A DNA stretch of 64,000 bases, taken from the NCBI RefSeq assembly GCF_002086455.1, contig NZ_MVHC01000004.1:1-64000 (forward strand), read 5' to 3'. This DNA comes from Mycolicibacter algericus DSM 45454 (GTDB taxonomy: Bacteria; Actinomycetota; Actinomycetes; Mycobacteriales; Mycobacteriaceae). Shown piece by piece: positions 37,995 to 47,563 of the stretch (position 1 is its first letter; the number at the start of each line of letters is the position of its first letter). The translations under genes and the position numbers were made by a program. The notes beneath the pieces are model-generated. The model was not told the DNA's origin and searched no databases. It worked only from the letters and a program-made list of their open reading frames with translations.

Positions 37995-40900
37995 TCAGAG
38001 CAGCCCGAGCAGCTCCAGGTCGGTGATGTACTTGACGATCACCACGGGTGTCACATGCGGGATATCCTGCGTTGCACCGATTTTCGCCTCCTGCACCGCG
38101 GCCCGGAACTTATCGGTGGGTGCGATCGACCCGCAGATGGCAGGCTGCGGCTTCTGGTAATTGTGCAGCAGCGGCAACAGCGACGCCTGACGTTGCCGCT
38201 CGGGTAGCGCACGCAGGGTGGTCTCGAACCGCTGCAGCCAGTCGCCGTAGTCGTCAATCCGTTCGATCGGGTGGCCGGCCTCGATCAGCCAATCGACGAA
38301 CTCGTCCATGCCGAGGCCGTCGTCGTAGGGGTTCATCACGTGATAGGTGGCGAACCCGGCGTCGGCCATGCCCGCGGAGCCGGCCCCCAGCGTGGTGGAC
38401 GCCTCGGCGATGAACTCCACCGGCAGCCCGTCGTAGTGGGCGCGCTGCCGGTTGCCGGCGGCGTCGAGCTCGTAGAACGATGCGGGCGCCACCCCGGCGG
38501 CGACCAGGCTGAACATCATCCGGGTGAACATGTCCGGCAGGTTGAGCTGGCCGGCGTAGCTGGTGTCGGCCAGGATCATGTCGCAGCGGAACACCGCGAC
38601 CGGCAGACCGCACCGGTCGTGGGCTTCGCGCAGCAACACCTCGCCGGCCCATTTGCTGTTGCCGTAGCCGTTGGCGTAGCCGTCGTTGATCGCCCGCAGC
38701 GGGCTCATCTCCCGCACGTCGGCGTCCTCGGTGAAGCGGTCCAACGGGATCTGGTCGCCGACACCGATGGTGGAGAAGTAGGTGAACGGCTTGATCTTTC
38801 CGGTGAGCGCAACCCGGATCAGCTCGGCGGTGCCGACCACGTTCGGGCCGAACAGCTCGCTGTAGGGCAGCACGTGGTTGACCAGCGCGGCCGGGTCGAC
38901 GATCACATCGACGGTGTCCGCCAAGCGCTGCCAGACTTGTTGGTCCAGCCCGAGATTCGCCTCGCCCTTGTCGCCGGCGATGACCTCGAGGTGCTCGGCG
39001 GCCAACTCGGTGTAGCGGGCCAACAGTTTCGCGTCCCCGCTGTCGAAGGTGGCGTCGAGCCGGGCCCGGGCATCGGCGTCGGAACGCGCCCGCACCAGGC
39101 AGATCAGCTTGCCGTCCACCGGGGCCAGTCGTTCCAGCCACTCCAGCGCCAGGTAGCGGCCCAGGAAGCCGGTCGCGCCGGTGAGCAGCACGGTGCGCAC
39201 CTGCCCGGATGGAGCGGGCAGTGTTGGCGCCGCCGCCAGGGTGGCCTCGTCGAGGAACTTGTCCAGGGTCAGGTCGGCAGCGGCCACCTCGACGGCGTCC
39301 CGGCCGTGCACGGAGGCGAAACCGGGCCGCCTGGATCCGGTTTGGGCGGCCCGGCGCTCGGTCTCCACATAGTCGGCGATGGCCGCGAGATCGGTTGCCG
39401 GGCTGACGATCACGCCGACCGGCACATCGACGTCGAAGATGTCGCGCAGCAGGTTGCCGAAGGTCAGCGCCGACAGCGAGTCCCCACCCAGGTCGGTGAA
39501 ATGGGCGTCGGGGTGCAGGTCGGCGGCCGATGCGCCCAGCAGGGCGGCCGCGGCGCGGCTGACGGTCTCCAGCGCGGGGCGCTGCGCGCCGTGCCGGAGC
39601 AGCTCGCTCAGTTCGTTGGCCTGTCCCTCGGCGAGCTCGGCGTAGCGCTGTTCGAGACGATCGCCGTAGTGCGCCTTGAGTTTCGGCCAGGCCAGCTTGC
39701 GGATACCCGTCAGCAGCCCGTTCTCGAGACTGAATGGTTCGGTCTCGACGATGAAGTCGCGCGGCACCTCGTAGGACTGCAGGTCGGCATCGCGGGCCAC
39801 CTGCTGCAGCGACTCGGCGATCGCCGACTTCAGTTCGGCGGTATCGCCCAATGCAGCCAGCGCCTCCGGGGTCGGCACCACGACGGCCAGCAGGTAGGGC
39901 TGCGCACTGTTGCCGTAGACGTAGATCTGGCGCACCAGCGGGCTGTTGCCGAACTCCGCCTCCAGCTTCGCCAGCGTGACGAACTCACCCTGGGCGAGCT
40001 TGAGGACATTGTTGCGCCGGTCGACGTAGACCAGTTGGTCCGGGCCGATCTCGGCGACGACATCGCCGGTGCGGTAGTAGCCGTCGGCGTCGAACACCTC
40101 GGCGGTGATCTCGGGGCGCTGGTAGTAGCCGGGGAACAGGTTCTCGGTCTTGAGCAGCAGTTCGCCGCGGGGATGCGGCTTGTCGGTGCCGAAGTAGCCC
40201 AGTTCGGGCACGTCGACCAGCTTGTAGTCGAGCACCGGTGGCCGTTGCACGACGCCGTCGAAGAGCACCATGCCCGCCTCGGTCGACCCGTAGCCGTTGA
40301 GCACGTGCAGCCCGGTGAGTTCGGAGACCCAGGAACGCAATTCGTCGGAGATCGGCGCCGAGCCGGTCATCGCGAAGATGCACCGCCCGCCGAGCAGGTC
40401 GCGGCGCATCTCGGCGAGCACCTGCGCTTCGGCGGCGGCGCGCTCGGCGCCGGTAATCCCGTTGACCTCACTTTGGAAGTGCTGGTAGAGCATCTCCCAG
40501 ATCCGGGGGACGAAGTTGAGTTCGGTGGGCCGAACCAGCGCGAGGTCCTCGAGGAAGGTGGACAGGTCGCTGCGGGCACTGAAGTAGGCGGTGCCGCCGT
40601 TGCCGAGCGTGCCGTAGAGGATGCCGCGGCCCATGATGTGGCTCATCGGCATGAAGTTCAGCGTGATCGAGGCGGCGGTCGGGCCGAACCAGTTCTTGGC
40701 CGAGCGCACCCACATCCGAGCGACGTTGCTCTGCGGGTACATCGCACCCTTGGGGGCGCCGGTGCTGCCGGAGGTGTAGACCAGCAGGGCCAGCGGGTCG
40801 GTGTCCTGGCCGGCGTCGTGGGCCGGCAGGCCCGCCGGGGACAGCGTCCGGCCGCGGGTCAGCAGCTCGCCCAGCGGCTCGACGACAACCTCGGCTCCGG

Positions 40901-41537
40901 CCAGCTTTGCCCGGGCGTCGGCCAGCGCGTCGCGGTGGTCATCGACCTGCTCGTGGTAGTCGAATACCACCAAGCGGGTGGGGGCCGGGCCGGTGCGCAC
41001 CAGCTCGACCGCCTCGGCCAGCGAGTCGATGCTGGCGGCGATCACGCGGGGTTCGGTCTCGGTCACGATGGGGGCCAGGGTGCTCACCGCCGCGGAGGTC
41101 TGCAGCGGCACGGCGACCGCGTCGATCTGGCCCAAGGCCATGTCGATGACGGTGTAGTCGACGCTGGTGAAACCCAGCACCGCGACCCGGTCGCCGGGGC
41201 GGACGGCGGCGGCGATCAGGGCGGTGCTCAGGGCGCGGATCCGTTCGGCCAGCTCGCCGTAGCTGATGGTGTCGTAGTGGGGCTGCAGTTGTGCGACGGT
41301 GCGGCCGGTGCCGGGGTCGGTGACGAAAGCGACGGCACGCTGGCCCAGCGCGGGCCGGTCGGCATAGCCGGCCAGCGCGTCCCGCACGAGCTGCGGCAGT
41401 GCCAGGCCGGGCTGGGCGATGGCGTCGGCGACGGCCGGGTCGGGTCGGGCGGCGGCGAACTGGGGGTCGACGGCGGCCAGCTCGGCGGCCAGGCGGGCCT
41501 GCCGATCCTCGTTAACGGACAGATCAGTAAGCATCAT
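37995..41537 (-). CDS. car: Carboxylic acid reductase (FadD9-like, adenylation-PCP-reductase)
   Basis: Reduces fatty or aromatic acids to aldehydes with ATP and NADPH. The 1180-residue protein has three domains. The adenylation domain (about 1-640) has LLVYTSGSTGAPKGAMY, NGYGSTEAG and YYRTGDVVAEI. The carrier domain has FTDLGGDSLSALTF, with the phosphopantetheine Ser at residue 687. The short-chain reductase domain (about 780-1180) has LLTGATGFLGRYLALEWL and the catalytic YGNSKWAGEVLL (Tyr/Lys). It needs a phosphopantetheinyl transferase, not in this window. It resembles M. tuberculosis FadD9 (Rv2590), which lies elsewhere in that genome. The upstream 150 bp is AT-rich and likely holds its promoter. 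Confidence 0.95.
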   Translation of the reverse strand: MMLTDLSVNEDRQARLAAELAAVDPQFAAARPDPAVADAIAQPGLALPQLVRDALAGYADRPALGQRAVAFVTDPGTGRTVAQLQPHYDTISYGELAERIRALSTALIAAAVRPGDRVAVLGFTSVDYTVIDMALGQIDAVAVPLQTSAAVSTLAPIVTETEPRVIAASIDSLAEAVELVRTGPAPTRLVVFDYHEQVDDHRDALADARAKLAGAEVVVEPLGELLTRGRTLSPAGLPAHDAGQDTDPLALLVYTSGSTGAPKGAMYPQSNVARMWVRSAKNWFGPTAASITLNFMPMSHIMGRGILYGTLGNGGTAYFSARSDLSTFLEDLALVRPTELNFVPRIWEMLYQHFQSEVNGITGAERAAAEAQVLAEMRRDLLGGRCIFAMTGSAPISDELRSWVSELTGLHVLNGYGSTEAGMVLFDGVVQRPPVLDYKLVDVPELGYFGTDKPHPRGELLLKTENLFPGYYQRPEITAEVFDADGYYRTGDVVAEIGPDQLVYVDRRNNVLKLAQGEFVTLAKLEAEFGNSPLVRQIYVYGNSAQPYLLAVVVPTPEALAALGDTAELKSAIAESLQQVARDADLQSYEVPRDFIVETEPFSLENGLLTGIRKLAWPKLKAHYGDRLEQRYAELAEGQANELSELLRHGAQRPALETVSRAAAALLGASAADLHPDAHFTDLGGDSLSALTFGNLLRDIFDVDVPVGVIVSPATDLAAIADYVETERRAAQTGSRRPGFASVHGRDAVEVAAADLTLDKFLDEATLAAAPTLPAPSGQVRTVLLTGATGFLGRYLALEWLERLAPVDGKLICLVRARSDADARARLDATFDSGDAKLLARYTELAAEHLEVIAGDKGEANLGLDQQVWQRLADTVDVIVDPAALVNHVLPYSELFGPNVVGTAELIRVALTGKIKPFTYFSTIGVGDQIPLDRFTEDADVREMSPLRAINDGYANGYGNSKWAGEVLLREAHDRCGLPVAVFRCDMILADTSYAGQLNLPDMFTRMMFSLVAAGVAPASFYELDAAGNRQRAHYDGLPVEFIAEASTTLGAGSAGMADAGFATYHVMNPYDDGLGMDEFVDWLIEAGHPIERIDDYGDWLQRFETTLRALPERQRQASLLPLLHNYQKPQPAICGSIAPTDKFRAAVQEAKIGATQDIPHVTPVVIVKYITDLELLGLL

Positions 41538-41689
41538 GTGGAACCTCTAATGGGATATCTCGGGAAGTGTTTTTCGAAGGCGCAACGCTGCGCTGATAGA
41601 TACAATGTTAGCAAAACTAATTTAATTCTGGACCGGGCGGCCGTGTGAGACCTCCCTCAGCACCGGGTTCCGAGTGGTCCGGAACACGA

Positions 41690-43870
41690 TCAGCTGATCG
41701 ACTCCTCCAGCCACGGCAGCAGCCACTTCACCCCTTCGGGGGTCAGGTGAATCCCGTCGCTGCGCACCTTGATGCCGTCCACCTTGGCGGTGTAGGTGCC
41801 GCCCGGCCCCAGTTTCTTGTTCAGGTCGACCACCGTCACGGCGTCACGCCCGGCGACCACCCGCCGCAACAGGGCGTTCCAGCGGTCGACCCGCTTCGGG
41901 TCGTCCTCCGGCCACAGGCTGCCGTCGGCCCGCTCGCCGTAGCGGCTGTAGGGCACGGTCGTCACCACCACCCGGCTGCCGGCGGACTCCAGCACGTCGA
42001 GCGCGCGGCGCCATTCCGCGGTCAGGTAGGCGTCGAATGTCGGGTCACCGATGTGGGTCCACTGCCCCTCGTTGACGCGGTCGACCGTCTCCCAGCGGCC
42101 CGCGATCAGCAACACCACGTCGGGGCGGTCGGCCTTGACCTGCCGCGCCCACCGGGCCGGCCAGCCGTCACAGTCCGGGCCCTGCTCGATGGTCTTGCCG
42201 GCCCAGCGATAGGGCCCGGCGCGCACGATGCTGCAGCCGACGACGGTGTGGTCGATGAAGTCATAGCCCGGCGTGGCCGGCAGGTAGTGCATCAGCGTCC
42301 AACCGATCGAGTCCCCGAACACCGAGACGGTGCGCGGCCGGTTGGGGTCGTGGCGCAGCGGCTGCGGCCGGGGCTTTGCGGACTCCGAACGCGGGCTCGG
42401 CGGCGACGGCGACACCGCGGCGGCCGCCGCCACATCGGGGGTCAGTCCGGTCTGAGCGGCGGGCCGCTCGACGACCGGGACCACGAACACCGTCACCGCC
42501 ACCGCGGTGGCGCTGACCGCCGCCCCGAGCGGCAGCATCGACACCTGCGCCGGGCGCCAGCGGCGAATCGGTTCCTCGATGGCCCACCACGACACCGCGG
42601 CCAGCAGCAGCGTGGCGGCGCACCGCACGGCGAACAGCGCCCAACCCGACCAGCCGGTGCGCTCGCCGTTGAGCACCAGAAAGACCGGCCAGTGCCACAG
42701 GTACACGCCGTAGGAGATGGTTCCCAGCCACACCAGCGGAGCCCAAGCCAGCGCGCGGCCCACCAGCCCGTTCTGGTGCAGCGCGACCGGGGCGATCACC
42801 GCGATCGCCGCCACGGCCACCAGGGTCAGCAGGCCGCCCTGAAACTCCGCGGCGCTGCCGGTGGCGCGGTGCGCCGCCGTCGCCAGCACGGCCAGCCCGG
42901 CCAACGGGAGCAGCCGGGCGGCCCAGCGTGCCCGGCGGGTACGCACCACCGACCAGCCCGCCGTCAGCGCGGGCCAGTCCCCCACCAGCAGCGCCGCCGC
43001 CGCAGCGCCGATCAGCAGCGCCTGCGCGCGGGTGTCGGTACCGAAGTAGACGCGGTCACGGGTGGCGGCGAACCGGTCGGAGGCCAGCATCTCGGCCGCC
43101 GCCGCCGAGACCGCCGCGCCGGCGCTGGCCAGCAGAAAGACGGTCAGCCGCACCCCGCCGACGGTGGGCAGCCGACCGCGGCGCCGGGCGCGTAGGCCCA
43201 GCAGCAGGGCGACCGCGATCAGCAGCAGCGGCCAGAGGAAGTAGTACTGCTCCTCGACGCCCAGCGACCAGGTGTGCTGCAGCGGCGACGGGGTGCCCGC
43301 CTCGGTGAAGTAGTCGGTCTGCTGGGCGACGAACCGCCAGTTGGCCACCCAGAAGAACGCGGCGATCGCGTCCTCCCGTAGGCCCACCACCGCGTCGGAC
43401 GGCAGCAGTTCGTGCGCGATCGCCACGGTCAGCACCATCAGCACCAGGGCGGGCAGCAACCGGCGGCCGCGGCGGATCCAGAAGCCGGTGAGGTCGATGC
43501 GCCCGGTCCGGTGAAGCTCGTCGATCAGCAGCGCGGTGATCAGGAATCCGCTCAGCACGAAGAACAGGTCGACACCGATGAATCCGCCCGACACTCCCGG
43601 GATGCCGCCGTGGTCGGCCAGCACCAACGCGACGGCGATCGCGCGCAGGCCGTCGAGGGCGTGAATCCCCGGTCGTCGCCGCTCCCGCCGCACCCGGTCC
43701 GCGGCGCGACCCGTGGTCAGCCGGGCGGCACGCGGGGCCGGCGCGACCCAGCGGGTTCTGCCCGAGGTGCGCACGGAGGTGGCCCGGCGAGTCCGGCTCC
43801 CGACCGGTCGACTTATCTCCTGTTGGTCGCTGGTGGCGACGATTGGTCGATCCTCTCGCTGGTGGACCAC
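41690..43870 (-). CDS. OafA/YrhL-type membrane acyltransferase with SGNH domain (Rv0111-like)
   Basis: A 726-residue protein that likely O-acylates a cell-wall glycan or glycolipid. After a long Arg-rich cytosolic N terminus (about 1-65) comes the acyltransferase-3 domain with about ten helices: IHALDGLRAIAVALVLADHG (catalytic His), GGFIGVDLFFVLSGFLIT and SLGVEEQYYFLWPLLL. From about residue 510 a periplasmic SGNH hydrolase domain follows: VFGDSIGW (Ser), LLIAGRWE and the C-terminal DGIHLTPEGVKWLLPWL (Asp/His). Counterpart of Rv0111 (about 685 aa). It is downstream of the rhomboid gene in the same direction. Confidence 0.9.
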   Translation of the reverse strand: MVHQREDRPIVATSDQQEISRPVGSRTRRATSVRTSGRTRWVAPAPRAARLTTGRAADRVRRERRRPGIHALDGLRAIAVALVLADHGGIPGVSGGFIGVDLFFVLSGFLITALLIDELHRTGRIDLTGFWIRRGRRLLPALVLMVLTVAIAHELLPSDAVVGLREDAIAAFFWVANWRFVAQQTDYFTEAGTPSPLQHTWSLGVEEQYYFLWPLLLIAVALLLGLRARRRGRLPTVGGVRLTVFLLASAGAAVSAAAAEMLASDRFAATRDRVYFGTDTRAQALLIGAAAAALLVGDWPALTAGWSVVRTRRARWAARLLPLAGLAVLATAAHRATGSAAEFQGGLLTLVAVAAIAVIAPVALHQNGLVGRALAWAPLVWLGTISYGVYLWHWPVFLVLNGERTGWSGWALFAVRCAATLLLAAVSWWAIEEPIRRWRPAQVSMLPLGAAVSATAVAVTVFVVPVVERPAAQTGLTPDVAAAAAVSPSPPSPRSESAKPRPQPLRHDPNRPRTVSVFGDSIGWTLMHYLPATPGYDFIDHTVVGCSIVRAGPYRWAGKTIEQGPDCDGWPARWARQVKADRPDVVLLIAGRWETVDRVNEGQWTHIGDPTFDAYLTAEWRRALDVLESAGSRVVVTTVPYSRYGERADGSLWPEDDPKRVDRWNALLRRVVAGRDAVTVVDLNKKLGPGGTYTAKVDGIKVRSDGIHLTPEGVKWLLPWLEESIS

Positions 43871-43920
43871 CGAAAGCTTAGGGGGCGGCGCACCCTCCTA
43901 CGCCGACGACACGCTCGGTG

Positions 43921-44715
43921 TCAGGAGACCAATTCGGCAGTGCGCCACCAGATCAACGCAACGAACAGCACCAGTAGCGCGACACTGACCGCGAGTTGGA
44001 TCTGGTTGCGGCGCGGCGCGGCGGGATAGACGTAGGCAGCCGCGACCAGCAGTCCGGTGACCAGACCGCCGACATGGCCCTGCCAGCTGATCTGCGGGAT
44101 GGTGAACGTGAAGACCAGGTTGATCACGATGATCGCCGCCACCCAGCCGATGTCCATCTGCAGTCGCCGGCCGACGATCAGCGTCGCCCCGAACAAGCCG
44201 AAGATGGCGCCCGAGGCCCCGGCGGTGGCGGTGTTCAGCGGCGCCAGCAGATAGACCGTGACCGAACCACCCAGCGCGCTGAGCAGGTACAGCGCACTGA
44301 ATCGGGACCGGCCGAGCAGGCCTTCCAGCGGCGGGCCCACCACATACAGCGCCCACATGTTCAGCAACAGGTGCATCGCCCCGTAGTGCAGGAATGCCGA
44401 CGTCAGCAGCCGGTAGAGCTGCCCGTCGGCCACGGCCGGCGACCAGAGCACCAATTCGGAGTCCAGCTGGTGCGACGACATCTGCCCGACGAACGCCAGC
44501 ACGTTCAACGCGATCAGCCCGTAGCTGATCACCGGGGTCGTCGAGGCGGCCCGCACCATCGGGCGCGACCGGCGTGGCGCGGCACCCTGCTGCGCGCAGT
44601 CCACGCAGTGCTGCCCCACGGCGGCGCCCCGCATGCAGTCACCGCAGATGTAGCGCCCACAGCGCGTGCAGCGCAGTGCGGTGGCCCGGTCGGGGTGCCG
44701 GTAGCAGACGGTCAT
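43921..44715 (-). CDS. Rhomboid family intramembrane serine protease (Rv0110-like)
   Basis: A 264-residue protease that cleaves membrane-protein helices. The N terminus has a B-box-like zinc motif (CYRHPDRATALRCTRCGRYI then CGDC and HCVDC) in the first 40 residues. Six helices follow from about residue 62. Family motifs are HYGAMHLLLNMWALYVVGPPLE, the catalytic Ser in GASGAIFGLFG near residue 168 and the catalytic His in QGHVGGLVTG near residue 215. It is the counterpart of Rv0110, next to Rv0111 as in H37Rv. Confidence 0.93.
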   Translation of the reverse strand: MTVCYRHPDRATALRCTRCGRYICGDCMRGAAVGQHCVDCAQQGAAPRRSRPMVRAASTTPVISYGLIALNVLAFVGQMSSHQLDSELVLWSPAVADGQLYRLLTSAFLHYGAMHLLLNMWALYVVGPPLEGLLGRSRFSALYLLSALGGSVTVYLLAPLNTATAGASGAIFGLFGATLIVGRRLQMDIGWVAAIIVINLVFTFTIPQISWQGHVGGLVTGLLVAAAYVYPAAPRRNQIQLAVSVALLVLFVALIWWRTAELVS

Positions 44716-44755
44716 GGATACACCTTCTCAAAGCCCCGGCGGTAGATTTCATGCC

Positions 44756-45394
44756 GTGGCACCTTCCGCTCCGCGCCGAGCATTCAATGACGTCGTCACC
44801 CGGTTCTGGAGCTTTGCCGCTCCGGCCTATGACACCCGCTTCCTGCAACGCTGGGTCTATCGTCCGGCCCAGGACGAGCTGATCGCCGCGCTGCGGTCTC
44901 ATCAGCCCGCCCGGGTCGCCGACGTCGCCTGCGGCACCGGCATCCTGGCCGACCGCATCGAACGCGAGCTGCAACCCGATGCCGTATACGGGGTGGATAT
45001 GTCCGACGGGATGCTCAACGAGGCCCGGACGCGGTCACCGCGGGTGCAGTGGCTGACCGGCCCCGCCGAACAGTTGCCGTTCGAGGACGGGACGCTCGAC
45101 GCGGTGGTCACCAGCTCGGCGTTTCACTTCTTCAACCAGCCGGCCGCGGTGCGGGAGTTCCACCGGGTACTGGCGCCGGGCGGAATGGCAGCGGTCACGG
45201 CGATGAGCCCCCGGCTGCCCGACCCGCTCCAGCTGGCCGGGATCCGGTGGAACCCGTCACGCCAGCCCACGCCCGGTGAGATGCGCACGCTGTTCACCGA
45301 TGCCGGATTCTCCGTGGCCGACCAGCATCGGGTGGCGCGACCGGCCTGGACGCTGCTGGTGTCGGACCTGATCACGGTCGGCGTCAAGCCGTAA
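44756..45394 (+). CDS. Class I SAM-dependent methyltransferase
   Basis: A 212-residue methyltransferase of the Methyltransf_11 type with the SAM motif VADVACGTGILADRIE near residue 47. Post-I GVDMSDGMLNEAR, motif II GTLDAVVTSSAFHFF and APGGMAAVTAMSP follow. The substrate is unknown. GTG at 44756 is chosen; an ATG at 44714 is in frame but overlaps the start codon of the divergent rhomboid gene, which is unlikely. The start therefore carries some doubt. Confidence 0.8.
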   Translation: MAPSAPRRAFNDVVTRFWSFAAPAYDTRFLQRWVYRPAQDELIAALRSHQPARVADVACGTGILADRIERELQPDAVYGVDMSDGMLNEARTRSPRVQWLTGPAEQLPFEDGTLDAVVTSSAFHFFNQPAAVREFHRVLAPGGMAAVTAMSPRLPDPLQLAGIRWNPSRQPTPGEMRTLFTDAGFSVADQHRVARPAWTLLVSDLITVGVKP

Positions 45395-45437
45395 CACCAG
45401 CGACATCAGGCCGGACACGCCGGTACCCTCGCCTGGT

Positions 45438-45890
45438 ATGAGACCGATGAAGCTGGCAGCGGCGGCGGTCATGCTGGCGGCGTCCGGCGCAGCCACGGGT
45501 GTCGCCGGGGCCGAGCCGACTCCGGCGCCCGCCCCCACACCCGCGCCGAAACAGGTGATCGACACCGACGGCACCTTCACCGTCGGAAAGGACATTGCGC
45601 CGGGCACCTACCGCTCGGACGGGCCGCGCGAGGGAAACGCCTGCTACTGGCGCCGAAACAGCGGCGACAAGATCGTCGACAGCGCGATGACCAAGAAACC
45701 GCAGGTGGTGCTGATCGAGCCCAGCGACACCACCTTCCGGACCGACCGCTGCGCGCCTTGGCAACTGACCGAATGCCCGCCCACCTGTGCGCCGGTGCCG
45801 CAGCAGTCGGCGGGACTGCCCGACGTGCTGAAGGGCTTTGTGCCGCAGCAACGGCCGGCCGCCCCCTCGCCCGCTCCCAGCGGGGGCTAG
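45438..45890 (+). CDS. Secreted hypothetical protein
   Basis: A 150-residue protein with a signal peptide (MRPMKLAAAAVMLAASGAAT, cleavage near VAGA at residue 25) and a Pro/Ala-rich linker. A compact domain follows (TFTVGKDIAPGTYRSDGPRE, CYWRRNSGDKIVDS, FRTDRCAPWQLTECPPTCAP) with four Cys that could form two disulfides. The tail is Pro-rich. The GKDIAPGTYRS pattern recurs in actinobacterial exported proteins of unknown function. No partner is apparent; it converges on the DUF732 gene. Confidence 0.75.
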   Translation: MRPMKLAAAAVMLAASGAATGVAGAEPTPAPAPTPAPKQVIDTDGTFTVGKDIAPGTYRSDGPREGNACYWRRNSGDKIVDSAMTKKPQVVLIEPSDTTFRTDRCAPWQLTECPPTCAPVPQQSAGLPDVLKGFVPQQRPAAPSPAPSGG

Positions 45891-45908
45891 CCGCGGGCCT
45901 CGCGGCCC

Positions 45909-46262
45909 TCACTTCGTGACGAGCTGGTGCGGGCAGTAGGTGTTCGCCGCAATGGCAGCAAACTGCGCCGCGCCGTCGGTGGTGAACCCGGGATTGGTGG
46001 CCTTCAGGTCGGAGATCACCTGCAGGCCGGGTTCGCCGCGGTCCACCAGCCCGCAGACCGCGCGGGCGGCCTCGATGGCCTGACCGGGGCTGCTGTAGGT
46101 GATACCGGCCGCCCGCAGCGACTCCAGAAAGGCCGCGTTGTGGGCGGCGCCGACCGCGACGTCGGGGTCGAGCTGGGCACCCGGTCCGGGGTCGGGGACT
46201 GCCGGAGCCGCGCCGGCCACGGCGAGGCCGACGGCAACGCCCAGCGCCGGCAGCGGCTTCAC
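45909..46262 (-). CDS. DUF732 secreted protein
   Basis: A 117-residue exported protein. It starts at GTG 46262 (MKPLPALGVAVGLAVAGAAP), whose codon overlaps the TGA of the upstream PPE gene. The signal peptide is followed by the DUF732 domain: AAFLESLRAAGITYSSPGQA, AARAVCGLVDRGEPGLQV and AAIAANTYCPHQL with the two Cys that form the family disulfide. Function is unknown; many copies occur in mycobacteria. Translational coupling to a PPE gene is a useful context clue. Confidence 0.85.
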   Translation of the reverse strand: MKPLPALGVAVGLAVAGAAPAVPDPGPGAQLDPDVAVGAAHNAAFLESLRAAGITYSSPGQAIEAARAVCGLVDRGEPGLQVISDLKATNPGFTTDGAAQFAAIAANTYCPHQLVTK

Positions 46263-47563
46263 GGCATCGCCGTCGCCGGGGCGGATCCGGCGGCGCCGGC
46301 GTCCCGGACGGTCTTTCTCAGGTGCACCGCGTGGAAGCCGGGCTTCTTCGCCAGTTCCTCGAGCAGGTCGTCCAAGCCCGCCTCGTCGATCTGCCAGTGC
46401 TGCACCGCATCCTTCTGTTTCTGCAACTGGGCCAGGACACGGTCGAGTTGAACCGGGGCGGTGCCCTTGCCGCCCTTGCCGCCCTTGCCGCCCTTTCCGC
46501 CGCTGCCGGACCCGCCGCGGATGTTGGCGCCGTTGATCAGCTGCGAGCCCGGAGCCCCCAGCGCGCCGCCGGTCAGGGCACCCAACGCCGCCGGGTTGAG
46601 CAGGCCGGCCGCCGGCGCCGCGACGGCGCCGGCAGGCGTGGGCAGTGAGGCCGGCAGTGCGGTGGCGGCCAGCCGGATCGCCGGGGTCGCGGTCGCCCAG
46701 CCCGGCGGCACCGATAACGCCCCGACCGTAGGCGCCGCGCCCACTCCGGCCGTCACCGCGCGGGCCATCCCGGCGCGCGCCGCCGACGCCGGCCCGCCGC
46801 TCAAACCGGCGCCCAGCCCGGCACCGAGCGCGGACCTCGGGATCTCCGGCAGCAGTGCCTGCGGCTTGTAGAACGACTTGAACTGGACCATGCCGAAGTT
46901 GGGCCCGCTCAACACGACATTGCCCAGCCCACCGAATTTCATGACCCCGCCGAGCGTGCTGAACAGTCCCTCGTAGATGCCCGAGATCTCGGAGGCATCC
47001 CCGGCCGCGGCGATGCCCGGTCCGGCTTGGCCGGCCGGGTTGGCGGATTGCAACGGCGAGGCGAACGGGGTGAGCCGGGTGGCCGACGCGGCGGCGGCCT
47101 CGTATTGGACCATCGCGGCGGCGTCCTGCGCCCACATCTGCGCGTACTGGGCGTCAGCGGCCGCGATCGCCGCGGTGTTCTGCCCGAGGGTGTTGGTCGC
47201 CAGCAGCGCTTCTCGCAGGCTGCGGTTGGCCGCGATCACCGGCGGTGGCACCACCGCGGCCAGCGCCACCTCGAAGGCGCTCGCCGCGGCACCGGCCTGC
47301 GCCGACGCCTGAGTGGCCTGCGCGGCCGCACCCGACACCCAGTCCACGAAGGGCGTTGCGGCGGCGACCATCGCCGCCGACGATGGACCGATCCAGTCGA
47401 CCGTCAACGTCGACAGCACGGCGCGATAGGAGGCCGTGACGGCCTGCAGTTCGGTGGCCAATCCCTGCCAGGCGGTGGCCGCGGCCAGCAGTGATTCGGC
47501 ACCCGGGCCGGCGTAGAGCAAGCCCGAGGTGACCTCCGGAGGAATAGCGGCGAAGTCGATCAC
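46259..47563 (-). CDS. PPE family protein, PPE-SVP subgroup (second of a pair)
   Basis: A 434-residue PPE protein starting at GTG 47563 (MIDFAAIPPEVTSGLLYAGP); GAGGAGGGC lies upstream and the codon overlaps the stop of the first PPE gene as GTGA. The PPE helical domain (1-180) ends with AQYAQMWAQDAAAMVQYEAA. A Gly/Ala-rich region follows, and the GALSVPPGWATATP motif near residue 265 places it in the SVP subgroup. After a Gly/Lys-rich linker (GGKGGKGGKGGKG) comes an unusual C-terminal segment rich in charged residues (DRVLAQLQKQKDAVQHWQID). Export would be by a type VII system with a PE partner, which is not adjacent. Confidence 0.88.
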   Translation of the reverse strand: MIDFAAIPPEVTSGLLYAGPGAESLLAAATAWQGLATELQAVTASYRAVLSTLTVDWIGPSSAAMVAAATPFVDWVSGAAAQATQASAQAGAAASAFEVALAAVVPPPVIAANRSLREALLATNTLGQNTAAIAAADAQYAQMWAQDAAAMVQYEAAAASATRLTPFASPLQSANPAGQAGPGIAAAGDASEISGIYEGLFSTLGGVMKFGGLGNVVLSGPNFGMVQFKSFYKPQALLPEIPRSALGAGLGAGLSGGPASAARAGMARAVTAGVGAAPTVGALSVPPGWATATPAIRLAATALPASLPTPAGAVAAPAAGLLNPAALGALTGGALGAPGSQLINGANIRGGSGSGGKGGKGGKGGKGTAPVQLDRVLAQLQKQKDAVQHWQIDEAGLDDLLEELAKKPGFHAVHLRKTVRDAGAAGSAPATAMP